64,000 bases of DNA from an uncultured Burkholderiales bacterium (GTDB taxonomy: Bacteria; Pseudomonadota; Gammaproteobacteria; Burkholderiales; Burkholderiaceae_A), in assembly GCA_937864175.1 (NCBI GenBank), contig CALMJH010000041.1, forward strand, positions 124,001 to 188,000. The letters are read 5' to 3'. This document shows, one piece after another, positions 46,780 to 55,907 of this stretch. The notes beneath the pieces were generated by a model, which had not been told where the DNA came from, ran no database searches, and worked only from the letters and a program-made list of their open reading frames with translations. Positions within the stretch are counted from its first letter, which is position 1, and every line of letters begins with the position of its first letter. A program made the translations under genes and the position numbers.

Positions 46780-46793
46780 TTGATGAAAGTCAA
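46780..46793. promoter_or_regulatory. FNR/FnrL-like site upstream of bchC
   Basis: TTGATGAAAGTCAA matches the FNR box TTGAT-N4-ATCAA at 9 of 10 fixed bases. It lies 19 bp upstream of the PpsR pair, in the crtF-bchC gap. It would fit oxygen-responsive activation of bchCXYZ-puf. A single short match, so only suggestive. Confidence 0.4.
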
Positions 46794-46817
46794 CAGGCCC
46801 GAGCCCGGCGCCCCTCC

Positions 46818-47924
46818 CTAGAGACGGGCCTCCAAGACGCTGCACTGCACAGGCAGCGGGGTTGGACGGGCCACGACCTGGCGGAAACCCGCCTGCCGAA
46901 GGAGATTCGTCAGTTCCGCTGCGGTGCGGGGACGCCCACCCTGCATCGCCAAGAGATAGAAACCAAAATAGGCAGCTCCCATTCGATCTCTTGGGTCTTG
47001 GCTGGCCATGGGCTCAGCCACAATCAGGCGGCCTTGAAGTGGCCTGAGGTAGTCACAGACCCTGGTCAGGAGTCGGAGCACCCAGTCATCGGGATGGTCA
47101 TACAGCACGCGGACCAGACTGACCATGTCAAAACCGTCTGGGTAGGGGTCCGCAAAGAAATCCCCCGAAAACCACTCCAGCCTTCCAGTCGAACGGTCCT
47201 GGAGGCCCTCTGCCCGGGCCTTGGCACTCGCAACAACCCCCGGGAGGTCAAAGACTGCTCCCCGAAGCCCAGGGTGTTCCGCCAAGAGTTCGCTCACCAA
47301 TCGGCCCTGCCCGCCCCCAAGATCCAAGAGCGCCCGCGTGCCGGTCAACGGCACCGCAGCACGGACCTGGCTGACGACGAGACTCTGGGTCATGGTCATC
47401 AACTCGCTATAACGAGCGGCCCTTGGATCCACCCCATGGTCGCCACCCCGCCCTCTGGTCTCGACGTAACTCCAGAACTCCCGCATCTCGGTCTGTGGAC
47501 TGCTCGCTTGGAGCAGACCCACCGGATCGCTCAGGTCTCGATAAAACATCCGATGGTGACGAACCAGGGCCCTCAGACCAGGCTCATGGGCAATGACCTG
47601 TCCAGTCAGACTCAGCCGCACGAGATCGCCCTGCCGAACCAGAAGGCCCACGGCGACCGCCGCATCCACCAGCAGCCGGGCTCGCTCGTCTGTCAGTGCG
47701 CCGAGGCGCGCCAGTTCAGCCTCGCGCTCTGGTCGGATGGCCAAGGCCTGGAGCCAGTCGAGCTCTTCACAGGCCAACAGGATTTGGCTGTAGACAAAAC
47801 CGGACATCAGGTCCAAGACCTGTCGTGCACGGCGTCGAACCAACCAACCAAGCCAGGGAGACCTTGAGGCCCAGTCTGAAAAGCCCGGGCGGACCATCAG
47901 GGACCGGACCCACTGGTGCAGCAT
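46818..47924 (-). CDS. crtF: Hydroxyneurosporene (demethylspheroidene) O-methyltransferase CrtF
   Basis: SAM-dependent O-methyltransferase giving the 1-methoxy group of spheroidene. About 368 aa from the ATG at 47924; a GTG at 47930 is the alternative. An N-terminal winged-helix dimerisation part is followed by a Rossmann domain with LLDLGGGQGRLVSELLAEHP near residue 190. Lies 15-21 nt after crtE; 94 nt separate it from bchC, with a separate PpsR-controlled promoter in that gap. Confidence 0.93.
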   Translation of the reverse strand: MLHQWVRSLMVRPGFSDWASRSPWLGWLVRRRARQVLDLMSGFVYSQILLACEELDWLQALAIRPEREAELARLGALTDERARLLVDAAVAVGLLVRQGDLVRLSLTGQVIAHEPGLRALVRHHRMFYRDLSDPVGLLQASSPQTEMREFWSYVETRGRGGDHGVDPRAARYSELMTMTQSLVVSQVRAAVPLTGTRALLDLGGGQGRLVSELLAEHPGLRGAVFDLPGVVASAKARAEGLQDRSTGRLEWFSGDFFADPYPDGFDMVSLVRVLYDHPDDWVLRLLTRVCDYLRPLQGRLIVAEPMASQDPRDRMGAAYFGFYLLAMQGGRPRTAAELTNLLRQAGFRQVVARPTPLPVQCSVLEARL

Positions 47925-47945
47925 GCTCACTGGTGCAGCAGCTGG

Positions 47946-48842
47946 TTAAGAGACTGTGAGTGGGAGATCCGTCGCTGCCATGCCAATGGGACGATCGTGA
48001 AAGGGCAGGAGCCGCTGGGCCTCGCGCAGGACCAGGTTTCGGAGACGCACGGCCCCGCGACAGACAGGAATGCCCTCAATGGCTCGGCCAATCAACTCAT
48101 CGAAGTAGACGACCGCCCCCTCAAGACCAAGCTCTCGAGCCGCACTCGGGCGATCGAGGGCGGCATCTTGCTGGCCCGGCTTGCCCAGTTGCTGAGCATC
48201 CATCAGGACATCACGGATGTCGTCGGCGACTTGGTAGGCTTCTCCCAGGGCCTCACCCAGGACCTGCCAGGCCCGAGGATCCCTGCCCGCACAGGCCGCC
48301 CCACCCATGGTGGCTGCTGAGAAGAGTGCACCGGTCTTCAGGCGCTGGTAGACCTGAATCTGGGCTCGGGGCTCACACTCCCAGGCCTGACCGGCCACGA
48401 TGCCCATTGAAGGGCCAACAGCCGATTCCAGAAAGCCGAGGACCTCGGCGAGCCGATGCGGCTGCCTGGCCTTGGACCGAATCACCGCCCGAAATGCCAT
48501 GACAATCAGGGCGTCTCCGGCCAAGACAGCCAGACGTTCCCCGAACTGCTGGTGGACCGAGGGGCGGCCGCGCCGCAGGGCTGCATTGTCAAAACAGGGA
48601 AGGTCGTCGTGGACCAGAGAGGCACAGTGCATTAACTCAAGGGCTGCCGCATAGCCCTCGGAGAGGGCAGGATCGTCGTCGCCGCAGGCCAGGCTCACGG
48701 CCATGGCGAGCTGGGGCCGAATGCGGGCGCCACCCGGCATCACCGCATGGACCAAGGCCTGACCAAGTCTGGGGGGCGTTTCGGGATGGACGGCCTCTTG
48801 CAGACTCGCCTGGAGCACGCGCTCAATTCGCTCGATCAACAT
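47946..48842 (-). CDS. crtE: Geranylgeranyl diphosphate synthase CrtE
   Basis: Supplies GGPP to both the carotenoid and the bacteriochlorophyll tail pathways. About 298 aa from the ATG at 48842 (GGAGG, 4 nt upstream). First Asp-rich motif DDLPCFDN near residue 86, second Asp-rich motif DDIRDVLMD near 220. Divergent from bchO across a PpsR-site pair. Confidence 0.94.
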   Translation of the reverse strand: MLIERIERVLQASLQEAVHPETPPRLGQALVHAVMPGGARIRPQLAMAVSLACGDDDPALSEGYAAALELMHCASLVHDDLPCFDNAALRRGRPSVHQQFGERLAVLAGDALIVMAFRAVIRSKARQPHRLAEVLGFLESAVGPSMGIVAGQAWECEPRAQIQVYQRLKTGALFSAATMGGAACAGRDPRAWQVLGEALGEAYQVADDIRDVLMDAQQLGKPGQQDAALDRPSAARELGLEGAVVYFDELIGRAIEGIPVCRGAVRLRNLVLREAQRLLPFHDRPIGMAATDLPLTVS

Positions 48843-48854
48843 GGCCCCTCCAAT

Positions 48855-48898
48855 TGTCAATTAATATTGACGTTAATAAATGTCTATTAACCTAGACA
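48855..48898. promoter_or_regulatory. Tandem PpsR/CrtJ-type sites between crtE and bchO
   Basis: 48881-48898 is a perfect TGT-N12-ACA. 48855-48872 is TGT-N12-ACG, one base off. The two are separated by exactly 8 bp (48873-48880). The best pair in the window, in an AT-rich gap with starts on both sides. Confidence 0.8.
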
Positions 48899-48937
48899 TT
48901 AGGGGGGACGACAGTCCATGTCAATCCAGGGGTCGAG

Positions 48938-49813
48938 ATGAGCCCGACAGCCGAACACCCGTCACGGGGGCTTGTTCGCAAGACGCTTCGACCACCTGGC
49001 GGGTCGGGCCTGACCCTGCGCCTCGGGGTTCGATCTCCAAGCGCGAACTCCCCCTGTCTGTTGTTGTTGCATGGCACCGGGAGCAGCCACGAATCATTTG
49101 CCCCTCTCTGGGACAGGCTGCCGACAGACTACGGCCTCGTCATTCCCGACCTGCCCGGGCACGGCGAGTCTGCCTTTGACCGCAGTCCCATCCCGGCCTT
49201 TGGACTGAAGGAGGTCGCCGACTGGCTAAGCTGGGCCCTGGAGGCGCTCGACCTGCATCCAACACTGGTGATCGGTCACTCCGCTGGGGCGGCAGCAGGC
49301 CTGGTGCTGACGATTCGTCAGCCCCGTCTGCCGCTGGTGGGCCTGGCCCCCTCCCTGGTGCCACCGCCAGCCCTCTACACCCACCTGCTTGGTCCTTGGA
49401 TGGGCCCGCTGATTCGCAGTCTGCCCAGCCTCGCCCTGGGACATTGGCTGACAGGTCATCCCGCCGTTATTCACCAGTTGCTCGACTCGACTGGAAGTCG
49501 TCTGCCTCAGAGTCAGCAGCTGATTTACGAGAGACTCTTTAAGAGCCGCTCACACCTGGAAGGAACCCTCTCCTTTATGGCTGGGACCGAGCTTGCCGAC
49601 CTCTTGGCCGACGAGAGACTCTCCGAGGTGGAGTGCCTAAGACTGATCGCAGCCCGAGATGACCGCTGGATTGCCGAGGGACCGCTCAGTCGACTGGTGC
49701 AGAGGGCTCTGCCACAGGCCCAAGTCCAATGGCTCCCCTCGGGAGGCCATCTCTTTCACGAGGTCGACCCCACAGCCGTCCTCGCCTGTCTGGCCTCTTT
49801 AATCAGGCCATGA
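48938..49813 (+). CDS. bchO: BchO, alpha/beta hydrolase of the Mg-chelatase gene set
   Basis: 291-aa alpha/beta hydrolase of the BchO family, an accessory protein of Mg-protoporphyrin synthesis with no proven reaction. LLLHGTGSSHESFAPLWDRL near residue 42, nucleophile motif VIGHSAGAAAG near 111, and the C-terminal GGHLFHEVDP with the His. In other purple bacteria it follows bchI-bchD in one operon; here it is on the opposite strand, converging on bchD with a 58-nt overlap. Confidence 0.9.
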   Translation: MSPTAEHPSRGLVRKTLRPPGGSGLTLRLGVRSPSANSPCLLLLHGTGSSHESFAPLWDRLPTDYGLVIPDLPGHGESAFDRSPIPAFGLKEVADWLSWALEALDLHPTLVIGHSAGAAAGLVLTIRQPRLPLVGLAPSLVPPPALYTHLLGPWMGPLIRSLPSLALGHWLTGHPAVIHQLLDSTGSRLPQSQQLIYERLFKSRSHLEGTLSFMAGTELADLLADERLSEVECLRLIAARDDRWIAEGPLSRLVQRALPQAQVQWLPSGGHLFHEVDPTAVLACLASLIRP

Positions 49814-51549
49814 ATCTGCCCCGCACTCGCAAAGGGCAGGGGGTGGTAGTGGGCCGTCATGGCCTGGGCCAGAGCCGCTGCAGCGGGTTCTGACCTTGGA
49901 CTTGCGTCGATCCAGAGACTGCAGACGGCACGCCCGGCCAGTTGCGCTGCGGCCCGCAGCGCCTCCTCGCCCGCCAGCCTTCGGTCCACCTCGCCAGCCA
50001 GGGAGAGATTAGCCCGCCCATCCGACAAGACAACGATAGTCGCATCCTCACCGTCCCGGGTGAGTTGGTCCACCAGCCGTGAGACTGCTCGGAGGCCTGC
50101 AGCAACAGGACTAGCGCCGCCACCGGGTAAGGCAGTTAAGGCCCGCTTTGCGGCTACCAGGGACCGAGTAGGAGACAGGATCACTTGCGCTCCCCGCCCC
50201 CCAAAACTCAGCAGGGCCACCTGATCCCGACGGACATAACAATCTGCCAAGAGTGTCTGAACCGCACCCTTTACCTCAGCCAATCGAGTGGCTGCCATCG
50301 AGCCCGAGGCATCCACCAAAAAGACCGTGGTGACCGGGCGGCGGTGCAATCGGCGCCAGACGCGCAGGTCCGTGGGGTGCAAGACAAGGCATTGATCCTC
50401 GGAGACGCTGCGCCATTTTTGAAGAGGCAGGGCTCGCTCGAGTGTCTTGATCCAGGCCAGCTGGTGGACTCCAAGACCCCGGCGCCAGGGCTGCGTTCGG
50501 ACCCGACGGCCTCGGCTTGGATGCCAGGTGGGCTGGCCGGCCCGGCCGCCCTCTCGACGGGCCGGCTGAGGGTTGCGAAGGGTCTTGCTCAAGGCTCGGT
50601 CTAGAAGCCCCCGCTCAAGCTGGGCCAGGGCTGCTTCAACGGCCTTCTCCAGGGTGTCCAGGTCTGGGTCGGGGAGGCTCTGACTCTGCCGACCCTCCTG
50701 ATGAGAGTCTTGCGAGGGCGACTCTGCCGACGCATCTGCCTGGGCCTGGGACTCCTGGGTCGGTTGCGGCTGAGACTCCCGGGTCGGTTGCTGCTGGGCA
50801 GGCTCTACCGGACGGTGCCTCGCATGTGGAAGGAGTGCCGCCAGTAGGGCCTGTTCAAGCCCACTCGAACTGACCGTCAATGCCTCTGGGTCAGACCAGC
50901 GGGTAAGAATCTGCGCGAGTTTGGCGGTGGCCAAGACAGGCCTCGAGGACTGGATACCCACCGCCTGCGCCAGGGCACAGATCTTCAACAACTGCTCATC
51001 GGAGAGAGGCGGACCTGGCTGCTTCGGGCCAGAGGTCCACCACTGACGGGCGGCGACGGCTGCCGCTGCGAACGATGACGTCAGGGCCTGACCGGATTGT
51101 TGGAACGCCTCTAGGTCAAAGACCATCGTGAGTCGATCCCGAAGACTCGGTGCAACGCCAGCTTCGTGCGGCTCAGACTCATCCAATGCCAGGACGAACA
51201 GCTCATGATGGTCTAGCGCCCGAGCGAGACGATGGGCCAGGCCCACCTCGAGACGCTCGGCCATGCTCACCACCACCAGAGCCCCACGATTTTTCTCAAA
51301 CCAATCCTGGCTATAGACCGGCCGTCCCGCTGCGAGACTCTCCACCATCAAGAGATTCTTGCCAAGACTCTCCGCGGCGGTGGCGTGGGCCAGACGGACC
51401 AGCCGCCGACCGGTCTGCCGGGTGAGTTCCTCAACCAGGGCCAGAAGGGCCTGCCGACCGGGACCGGGTCTTGCCCCCCTGACCAGCAGACCACCCGAGG
51501 ACTCGGGCACACACAAAAAAGAACAGAGGGCTGCGAGCTCAGCCGGCAT
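49756..51549 (-). CDS. bchD: Magnesium chelatase subunit D
   Basis: 597 aa. N-terminal AAA-like domain without a working P-loop, a Pro/Gln/Ser/Glu-rich linker (about residues 245-300), and a C-terminal von Willebrand A domain with MIDAS motif DASGSMAATRL near residue 410. Forms the AAA ring with BchI that drives Mg insertion by BchH. Starts 11 nt after bchI. The linker carries a short in-frame DNA repeat. Confidence 0.94.
   Translation of the reverse strand: MPAELAALCSFLCVPESSGGLLVRGARPGPGRQALLALVEELTRQTGRRLVRLAHATAAESLGKNLLMVESLAAGRPVYSQDWFEKNRGALVVVSMAERLEVGLAHRLARALDHHELFVLALDESEPHEAGVAPSLRDRLTMVFDLEAFQQSGQALTSSFAAAAVAARQWWTSGPKQPGPPLSDEQLLKICALAQAVGIQSSRPVLATAKLAQILTRWSDPEALTVSSSGLEQALLAALLPHARHRPVEPAQQQPTRESQPQPTQESQAQADASAESPSQDSHQEGRQSQSLPDPDLDTLEKAVEAALAQLERGLLDRALSKTLRNPQPARREGGRAGQPTWHPSRGRRVRTQPWRRGLGVHQLAWIKTLERALPLQKWRSVSEDQCLVLHPTDLRVWRRLHRRPVTTVFLVDASGSMAATRLAEVKGAVQTLLADCYVRRDQVALLSFGGRGAQVILSPTRSLVAAKRALTALPGGGASPVAAGLRAVSRLVDQLTRDGEDATIVVLSDGRANLSLAGEVDRRLAGEEALRAAAQLAGRAVCSLWIDASPRSEPAAAALAQAMTAHYHPLPFASAGQIHGLIKEARQARTAVGSTS
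50750..50797 (-). repeat. Imperfect 24-bp tandem repeat in the bchD linker
   Basis: Two copies (50750-50773 and 50774-50797) differ at a few bases and encode two PTRESQPQ/PTQESQAQ-like octapeptides in the flexible linker of BchD. Likely a slippage duplication. Confidence 0.65.
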
Positions 51550-51560
51550 GGCCGCCTTTG

Positions 51561-52580
51561 TCAGTGGAGGTTGGCCAGGGCCCGAGAGACCCGATCGTCC
51601 GCCGTGGTCTCATCAAGAACCTCTCGACGGAGTCGGTGACGAAGCACCAGCGGTGCGACAGCCTTGAGCTGTTCGAGGCCGACCTGACGGCTGCCGTTGA
51701 GGGCCGCCATGGCTCTAGCAGCCCGCATCAGCGCCAGTTCACCGCGCAGACCATCGGTGCCCAGGGCCAGGCAGAGCTCTGCCGCCTTGGTGAGACAGTC
51801 ATCGGGAAGCCTTACCTTCTCGAGGTTCTTCCGGGCCTGCGTGATTTTTCTCTGCATGGCCTGTTGGGCTGGCTCATACGACTCGACAAAGGCCGCCGGC
51901 TGTCGGTCATAGGCCTCACGACGGCGGACCACCTCGATCCGGTCTGCAAGGACCTTGGGCGTGGTGACCTGGACGGCCAGCCCGAAGCGGTCCAGGAGCT
52001 GAGGACGCAATTCGCCCTCTTCGGGGTTACCGCTGCCGACTAAGACGAAAGAGGCCGGATGCACAAGGCTTAGTCCCTCTCGCTCGACTCGGTTCTCCCC
52101 GCTGGCTGCAACATCGATCAGCAGGTCTACCAGGTGGTCCTCAAGAAGATTGATCTCGTCGACATACAAAAACCCCCGGTGGGCCCGCGCCAAGAGACCA
52201 GGCTCAAAGACTCTGCGGCCAGAGGCCATGAGCTGCTCGAGGCTCAAGCCCCCCACAATGCTCTCCTCGCTGGCGCCGAGCGGAAGGTCTACCACCGCGA
52301 CACCGCGTTTGGCCCTTCCCCGCCCCGCGCAGCCGCCCTCACAGAGGCCCGCCTCTGCCTTGGGCAGGCACGAATAGGCACAGCCCGAGACCACCGGTAT
52401 CTCTGGCAAGACGGCCGCCAGGGCCCGAACGGCTGTCGATTTGCCGGTACCCCGCTCTCCAAGAATCAAGACGCCCCCGATGAGCGGATCGACCGCAGCC
52501 ATGAGCAGGCCAAGCTGCATCTCCTCCTGACCGACCAGTGCGGTGAAGGGAAAGGGGGGACGGCCGGACTGAGCTGACAT
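51561..52580 (-). CDS. bchI: Magnesium chelatase subunit I
   Basis: AAA+ ATPase of the Mg chelatase. 339 aa. Walker A GERGTGKSTAVR near residue 37; GCAYSCLPKAEAGLC-like insertion; Walker B FLYVDEINLLEDHLVDLL near residue 143; sensor VLVGSGNPEEGELRPQLLDR near 185. First gene of the bchID unit, next to the tRNA. Confidence 0.96.
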   Translation of the reverse strand: MSAQSGRPPFPFTALVGQEEMQLGLLMAAVDPLIGGVLILGERGTGKSTAVRALAAVLPEIPVVSGCAYSCLPKAEAGLCEGGCAGRGRAKRGVAVVDLPLGASEESIVGGLSLEQLMASGRRVFEPGLLARAHRGFLYVDEINLLEDHLVDLLIDVAASGENRVEREGLSLVHPASFVLVGSGNPEEGELRPQLLDRFGLAVQVTTPKVLADRIEVVRRREAYDRQPAAFVESYEPAQQAMQRKITQARKNLEKVRLPDDCLTKAAELCLALGTDGLRGELALMRAARAMAALNGSRQVGLEQLKAVAPLVLRHRLRREVLDETTADDRVSRALANLH

Positions 52581-52609
52581 CGTGTGACTTTGACGCTTGA
52601 CGCGCCAAG

Positions 52610-52627
52610 AGTCAATTCAGGCTGACA
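52610..52627. promoter_or_regulatory. Possible PpsR-type site upstream of bchI
   Basis: AGTC-N10-GACA (AGT-N12-ACA) is one base from the PpsR consensus and lies 30 bp upstream of bchI. The place 8 bp away (52584-52601) reads GTG-N12-GAC, too degenerate to count alone. Weak evidence. Confidence 0.35.
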
Positions 52628-52697
52628 CAGAGAACGAAGCCTAGACCGCCCTCGGAAGGCTGAAGACAAGAACTCTGGGGGATTGCTGCGAAGGCAT

Positions 52698-52774
<77 letters not shown>

Positions 52775-52795
52775 TCGAAGAACTGGAGAGTATAC

Positions 52796-53335
52796 ATGAA
52801 GTTTTGTTCGAGTTGCGGCCACGGAATCGTTCACCAGGTACCCTCGGACGACAATCGGCCGCGTGCCATCTGTACACACTGCGAAACGATTCACTACGTC
52901 AATCCTCGACTCATTCTGGGAACCCTCAGCACCTGGCAGGACCAGATCCTGCTCTGTCGCCGCGCCATCGAGCCCCGTGCGGGACTCTGGACTCTTCCGG
53001 CCGGTTTTATGGAGCTTGGTGAGTCAACGGAAGCCGGCGCCCTCCGCGAGACCCTTGAGGAGGCGGGAGCAGAGGCCAAGATTCAAGACCTCTTTGCCAT
53101 CTTCGACATTCCTCATGTTGAGCAGGTCCACCTCTTTTTTAGGGCGGACCTGGTCAGCCCGACGCTCGCACCGGGCGTCGAGAGCCTGGAGGCCCGACTC
53201 TTTCGGGCCGAGGAACTGCCGTGGGATGAGTTGGCCTTTGAATCCGTCCGACAGGCGCTGGAGCTCTTTCTGGAAGACCGGGCTGCCGGTCAGCATCGGC
53301 TACACCGTCGCTGCCTAGTCAGGATGGACTGGTAG
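52796..53335 (+). CDS. Nudix hydrolase with N-terminal zinc ribbon
   Basis: 179 aa. Four cysteines in FCSSCG (near residue 3) and ICTHCE (near residue 25) form a zinc ribbon; the Nudix box lies near residues 70-91 with GFMELGES...RETLEEAG intact. NudC-like arrangement but shorter. Substrate (NADH, ADP-ribose or a dinucleotide) cannot be told. Starts 21 nt from the tRNA gene on the opposite strand. Confidence 0.9.
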   Translation: MKFCSSCGHGIVHQVPSDDNRPRAICTHCETIHYVNPRLILGTLSTWQDQILLCRRAIEPRAGLWTLPAGFMELGESTEAGALRETLEEAGAEAKIQDLFAIFDIPHVEQVHLFFRADLVSPTLAPGVESLEARLFRAEELPWDELAFESVRQALELFLEDRAAGQHRLHRRCLVRMDW

Positions 53336-53342
53336 TAGGCCC

Positions 53343-54122
53343 ATGCAAAAGCCTCTTCGCCCTCGGTTGGCCTGGGTGGGCCCCCACGACGACTTCCCCT
53401 GTACCCAAGACGCCTGGACCGCCCAAGACGGCGCCGACGGACTGCTGGCGGTTGGCGAGATGCTGAGCCCGGCCTTGCTGGTCCGTGCCTACCGACGCGG
53501 CATCTTTCCGTGGTCGGGCCCCGGGGAGCCCATTCTCTGGTGGACGCCAGACCCCCGCATGGTCCTTCGTGTCTCCGACTTTCGGCTGCATCGGTCCATC
53601 CGACAGGCGGCACGGCAGTACCAACGCGAGGGCCTGACCCTGCGGTTCAACCAGGACTTTGACGAGATTGTTCAGGCCTGCAGCCAGCCACGAGCGGGCC
53701 AGGCCGGGACCTGGATCACCCCAGACATTCGGGCTGCGTACCTGGGGCTTCACAACCAGGGCCTCGCCCACTGCCTTGGCCTCTACCAAGACCAGACGCT
53801 TTTGGCGGGCCTCTATTTTGTTCAGCTGGGACAGATGGTCTTCGGGGAGAGCATGTTCACCCGACGGACCAATGGCTCCAAGGTCTGTCTGGCCGCTCTG
53901 GTTCTGGGCTGTCAGGCCCGTGGCATTGCCCTACTCGACTGCCAGCAGCAGACTGGCCACCTGGCCAGCCTCGGGGCCCGCCCCATTCATCGACGGGAAT
54001 TTGAGCAGCACCTCGAGCAGGTCATTGGCCAGCCAGCAGCAGACGGACCAGAGGCCGGGCTGGTTCACTCCTGGCCCCGAGAGCCGTTAGACTGGGAACC
54101 TCTCGTGTATCCCTATGGCTGA
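53343..54122 (+). CDS. aat: Leucyl/phenylalanyl-tRNA-protein transferase
   Basis: Adds Leu or Phe to N-terminal Arg/Lys of proteins, marking them for ClpAP (N-degron route). 259 aa. [12 protein letters not shown] near residue 63 and [18 protein letters not shown] near residue 162 are family motifs. Starts 7 nt after the Nudix gene and overlaps bpt by 8 nt. Confidence 0.95.
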   Translation: MQKPLRPRLAWVGPHDDFPCTQDAWTAQDGADGLLAVGEMLSPALLVRAYRRGIFPWSGPGEPILWWTPDPRMVLRVSDFRLHRSIRQAARQYQREGLTLRFNQDFDEIVQACSQPRAGQAGTWITPDIRAAYLGLHNQGLAHCLGLYQDQTLLAGLYFVQLGQMVFGESMFTRRTNGSKVCLAALVLGCQARGIALLDCQQQTGHLASLGARPIHRREFEQHLEQVIGQPAADGPEAGLVHSWPREPLDWEPLVYPYG

Positions 54123-54858
54123 CCTCAAAGACCTCCCCATCAACCGCCTGCAGTTTTATGTGACGGCGCCCTACCCCTGCAGCTACCTGCCAGGGCGGCG
54201 GGCTCGTTCACAAGTGGCCACACCGAATTACATGATCACCGGCCCGGTCTACGGCGAACTGGTCCAGCTGGGCTTTCGTCGCAGCGGCCATTTTTCGTAT
54301 CGCCCCTACTGCGACCACTGCCGGGCCTGTCGGCCCATCCGACTCCAGGTGACGGCCTTTAAACCGTCTCGAACCCAACGTCGGGTCTATCAGAGGCTGT
54401 CCGCCCAGCTGCATGCAAGGGTCGAGCCCCTTACCTTCAATCAGGCCCACTACGACCTCTATCTGCGCTACCAAGCCAGCCGGCATGCGGGTGGCGGAAT
54501 GGACCAAGACAGCAAGGACCAGTACGCACAGTTTCTGCTTCAGAGCCGCGTAGACACCCAGTTGGTGGCGTTCTACGACGACAAGGACGTCTTGGTCATG
54601 GTCTCCATGATCGATGTCATTCCCCAAGGGCTCTCGGCGGTCTACACCTTCTACGATCCGGAGCGGGCTCGTGACTCATTGGGCACCTATGGAGTGCTCT
54701 GGCAGGTCGAGCAATGCCGCAGGATGGGACTGGACTACGTCTACCTGGGATACTGGATCGAGGACAGTCCCAAAATGGCCTACAAGGCCAACTTTCAACC
54801 CGCAGAAGTCATGATTGAGGGATCCTGGCGTGCCCTGAGGGCGCTGCCCACGACATGA
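54115..54858 (+). CDS. bpt: Aspartate/glutamate leucyltransferase Bpt
   Basis: Adds Leu to N-terminal Asp or Glu; pairs with Aat in the N-degron route. 247 aa. Cys-rich motif [13 protein letters not shown] near residue 63, and [15 protein letters not shown] near residue 218. The order aat-bpt-pyrD is common in Burkholderiales. Overlaps pyrD by 4 nt. Confidence 0.94.
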   Translation: MADLKDLPINRLQFYVTAPYPCSYLPGRRARSQVATPNYMITGPVYGELVQLGFRRSGHFSYRPYCDHCRACRPIRLQVTAFKPSRTQRRVYQRLSAQLHARVEPLTFNQAHYDLYLRYQASRHAGGGMDQDSKDQYAQFLLQSRVDTQLVAFYDDKDVLVMVSMIDVIPQGLSAVYTFYDPERARDSLGTYGVLWQVEQCRRMGLDYVYLGYWIEDSPKMAYKANFQPAEVMIEGSWRALRALPTT

Positions 54859-55907
54859 CCAAGCCGCTGCTCTGGTCCGGCTACCCGCTGGCCCGTCGTC
54901 TGCTCTTTCGTCTGGACCCAGAAGTCGCCCATGAGGTCAGCCTTGCGGGACTCGACTTTGCCCACCGCTGGCTTGGCGGACTGATGCCGCCGGCCCAGCC
55001 ATTGCGTCTAGGCCCTGCAGTTGAATTGGCTGGGCTTCGCTTTCCCAATCGGGTGGGACTGGCCGCGGGCCTCGACAAGAACGCGGCCCACCTCGATGGT
55101 CTCGCCCGCTTTGGCTTTGGCTTTCTGGAGGTTGGTACTGTCACGCCCCTGGCCCAGTCGGGCAATCCAAAGCCCAGGCTCTTTCGGCTCCCCAAGGCCA
55201 ATGCCCTCATTAACCGCTTTGGCTTCAACAACCAGGGGCTTGAGGCCTTTCTCGCCAATGTCAGGGCGTCCCGGTGGGCCCAAGAGCACCGGGGCATCCT
55301 GGGACTCAACATTGGAAAAAATGCGGTTACCCCGATTGAGCAGGCCCTCTCCGACTACCTCATCTGCCTCGAGGCCGTGACTCCGTGGGCCGATTACGTC
55401 ACCGTCAACATCTCATCGCCCAACACCAAAAACCTGCGAGACCTGCAGGCCGAGCAGGCGCTGGAGGCGCTGCTTGAGCCACTCCTCGAGCGACAGGCCC
55501 GGCTGGCCCAGCAGCATCAGAAGCAGACTCCCCTCTTTCTGAAAATCTCACCAGACCTGGGGGCCGTTGGGCTTGAGCAGCTGATTGGCGTCGTGAGGAA
55601 TCTGCGCATCGACGGCGTGGTCGCAACCAACACCACCCTCGACCGGAGCCTGGTCCAGGGGCAGCCCCATGCCCAAGAGACAGGGGGACTCTCCGGTCAG
55701 CCCGTTCACCTGCGCAGCCTGCAGACCGTCAGACGCCTGCGCGAGGCGCTTGGACCGACCACTCCAATTATTGGCGTGGGCGGCATCTTTTCGGCAGCCG
55801 ATGGTCTGGCCATGCGGGAGGCCGGTGCCGACCTGGTCCAGGTCTACACAGGCCTCATCTATCGAGGCCCCGCCCTGGTCTACGAGCTTGCGGAGCGCCT
55901 GGCCTGA
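54855..55907 (+). CDS. pyrD: Quinone-dependent dihydroorotate dehydrogenase (class 2)
   Basis: Fourth step of UMP synthesis; membrane-associated flavoprotein that passes electrons to quinone. 350 aa. [13 protein letters not shown] near residue 66, [14 protein letters not shown] near 185 (catalytic Ser in this class), and [11 protein letters not shown] near 306. Its 3' end overlaps the opposing lutB by 28 nt. Confidence 0.96.
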   Translation: MTKPLLWSGYPLARRLLFRLDPEVAHEVSLAGLDFAHRWLGGLMPPAQPLRLGPAVELAGLRFPNRVGLAAGLDKNAAHLDGLARFGFGFLEVGTVTPLAQSGNPKPRLFRLPKANALINRFGFNNQGLEAFLANVRASRWAQEHRGILGLNIGKNAVTPIEQALSDYLICLEAVTPWADYVTVNISSPNTKNLRDLQAEQALEALLEPLLERQARLAQQHQKQTPLFLKISPDLGAVGLEQLIGVVRNLRIDGVVATNTTLDRSLVQGQPHAQETGGLSGQPVHLRSLQTVRRLREALGPTTPIIGVGGIFSAADGLAMREAGADLVQVYTGLIYRGPALVYELAERLA

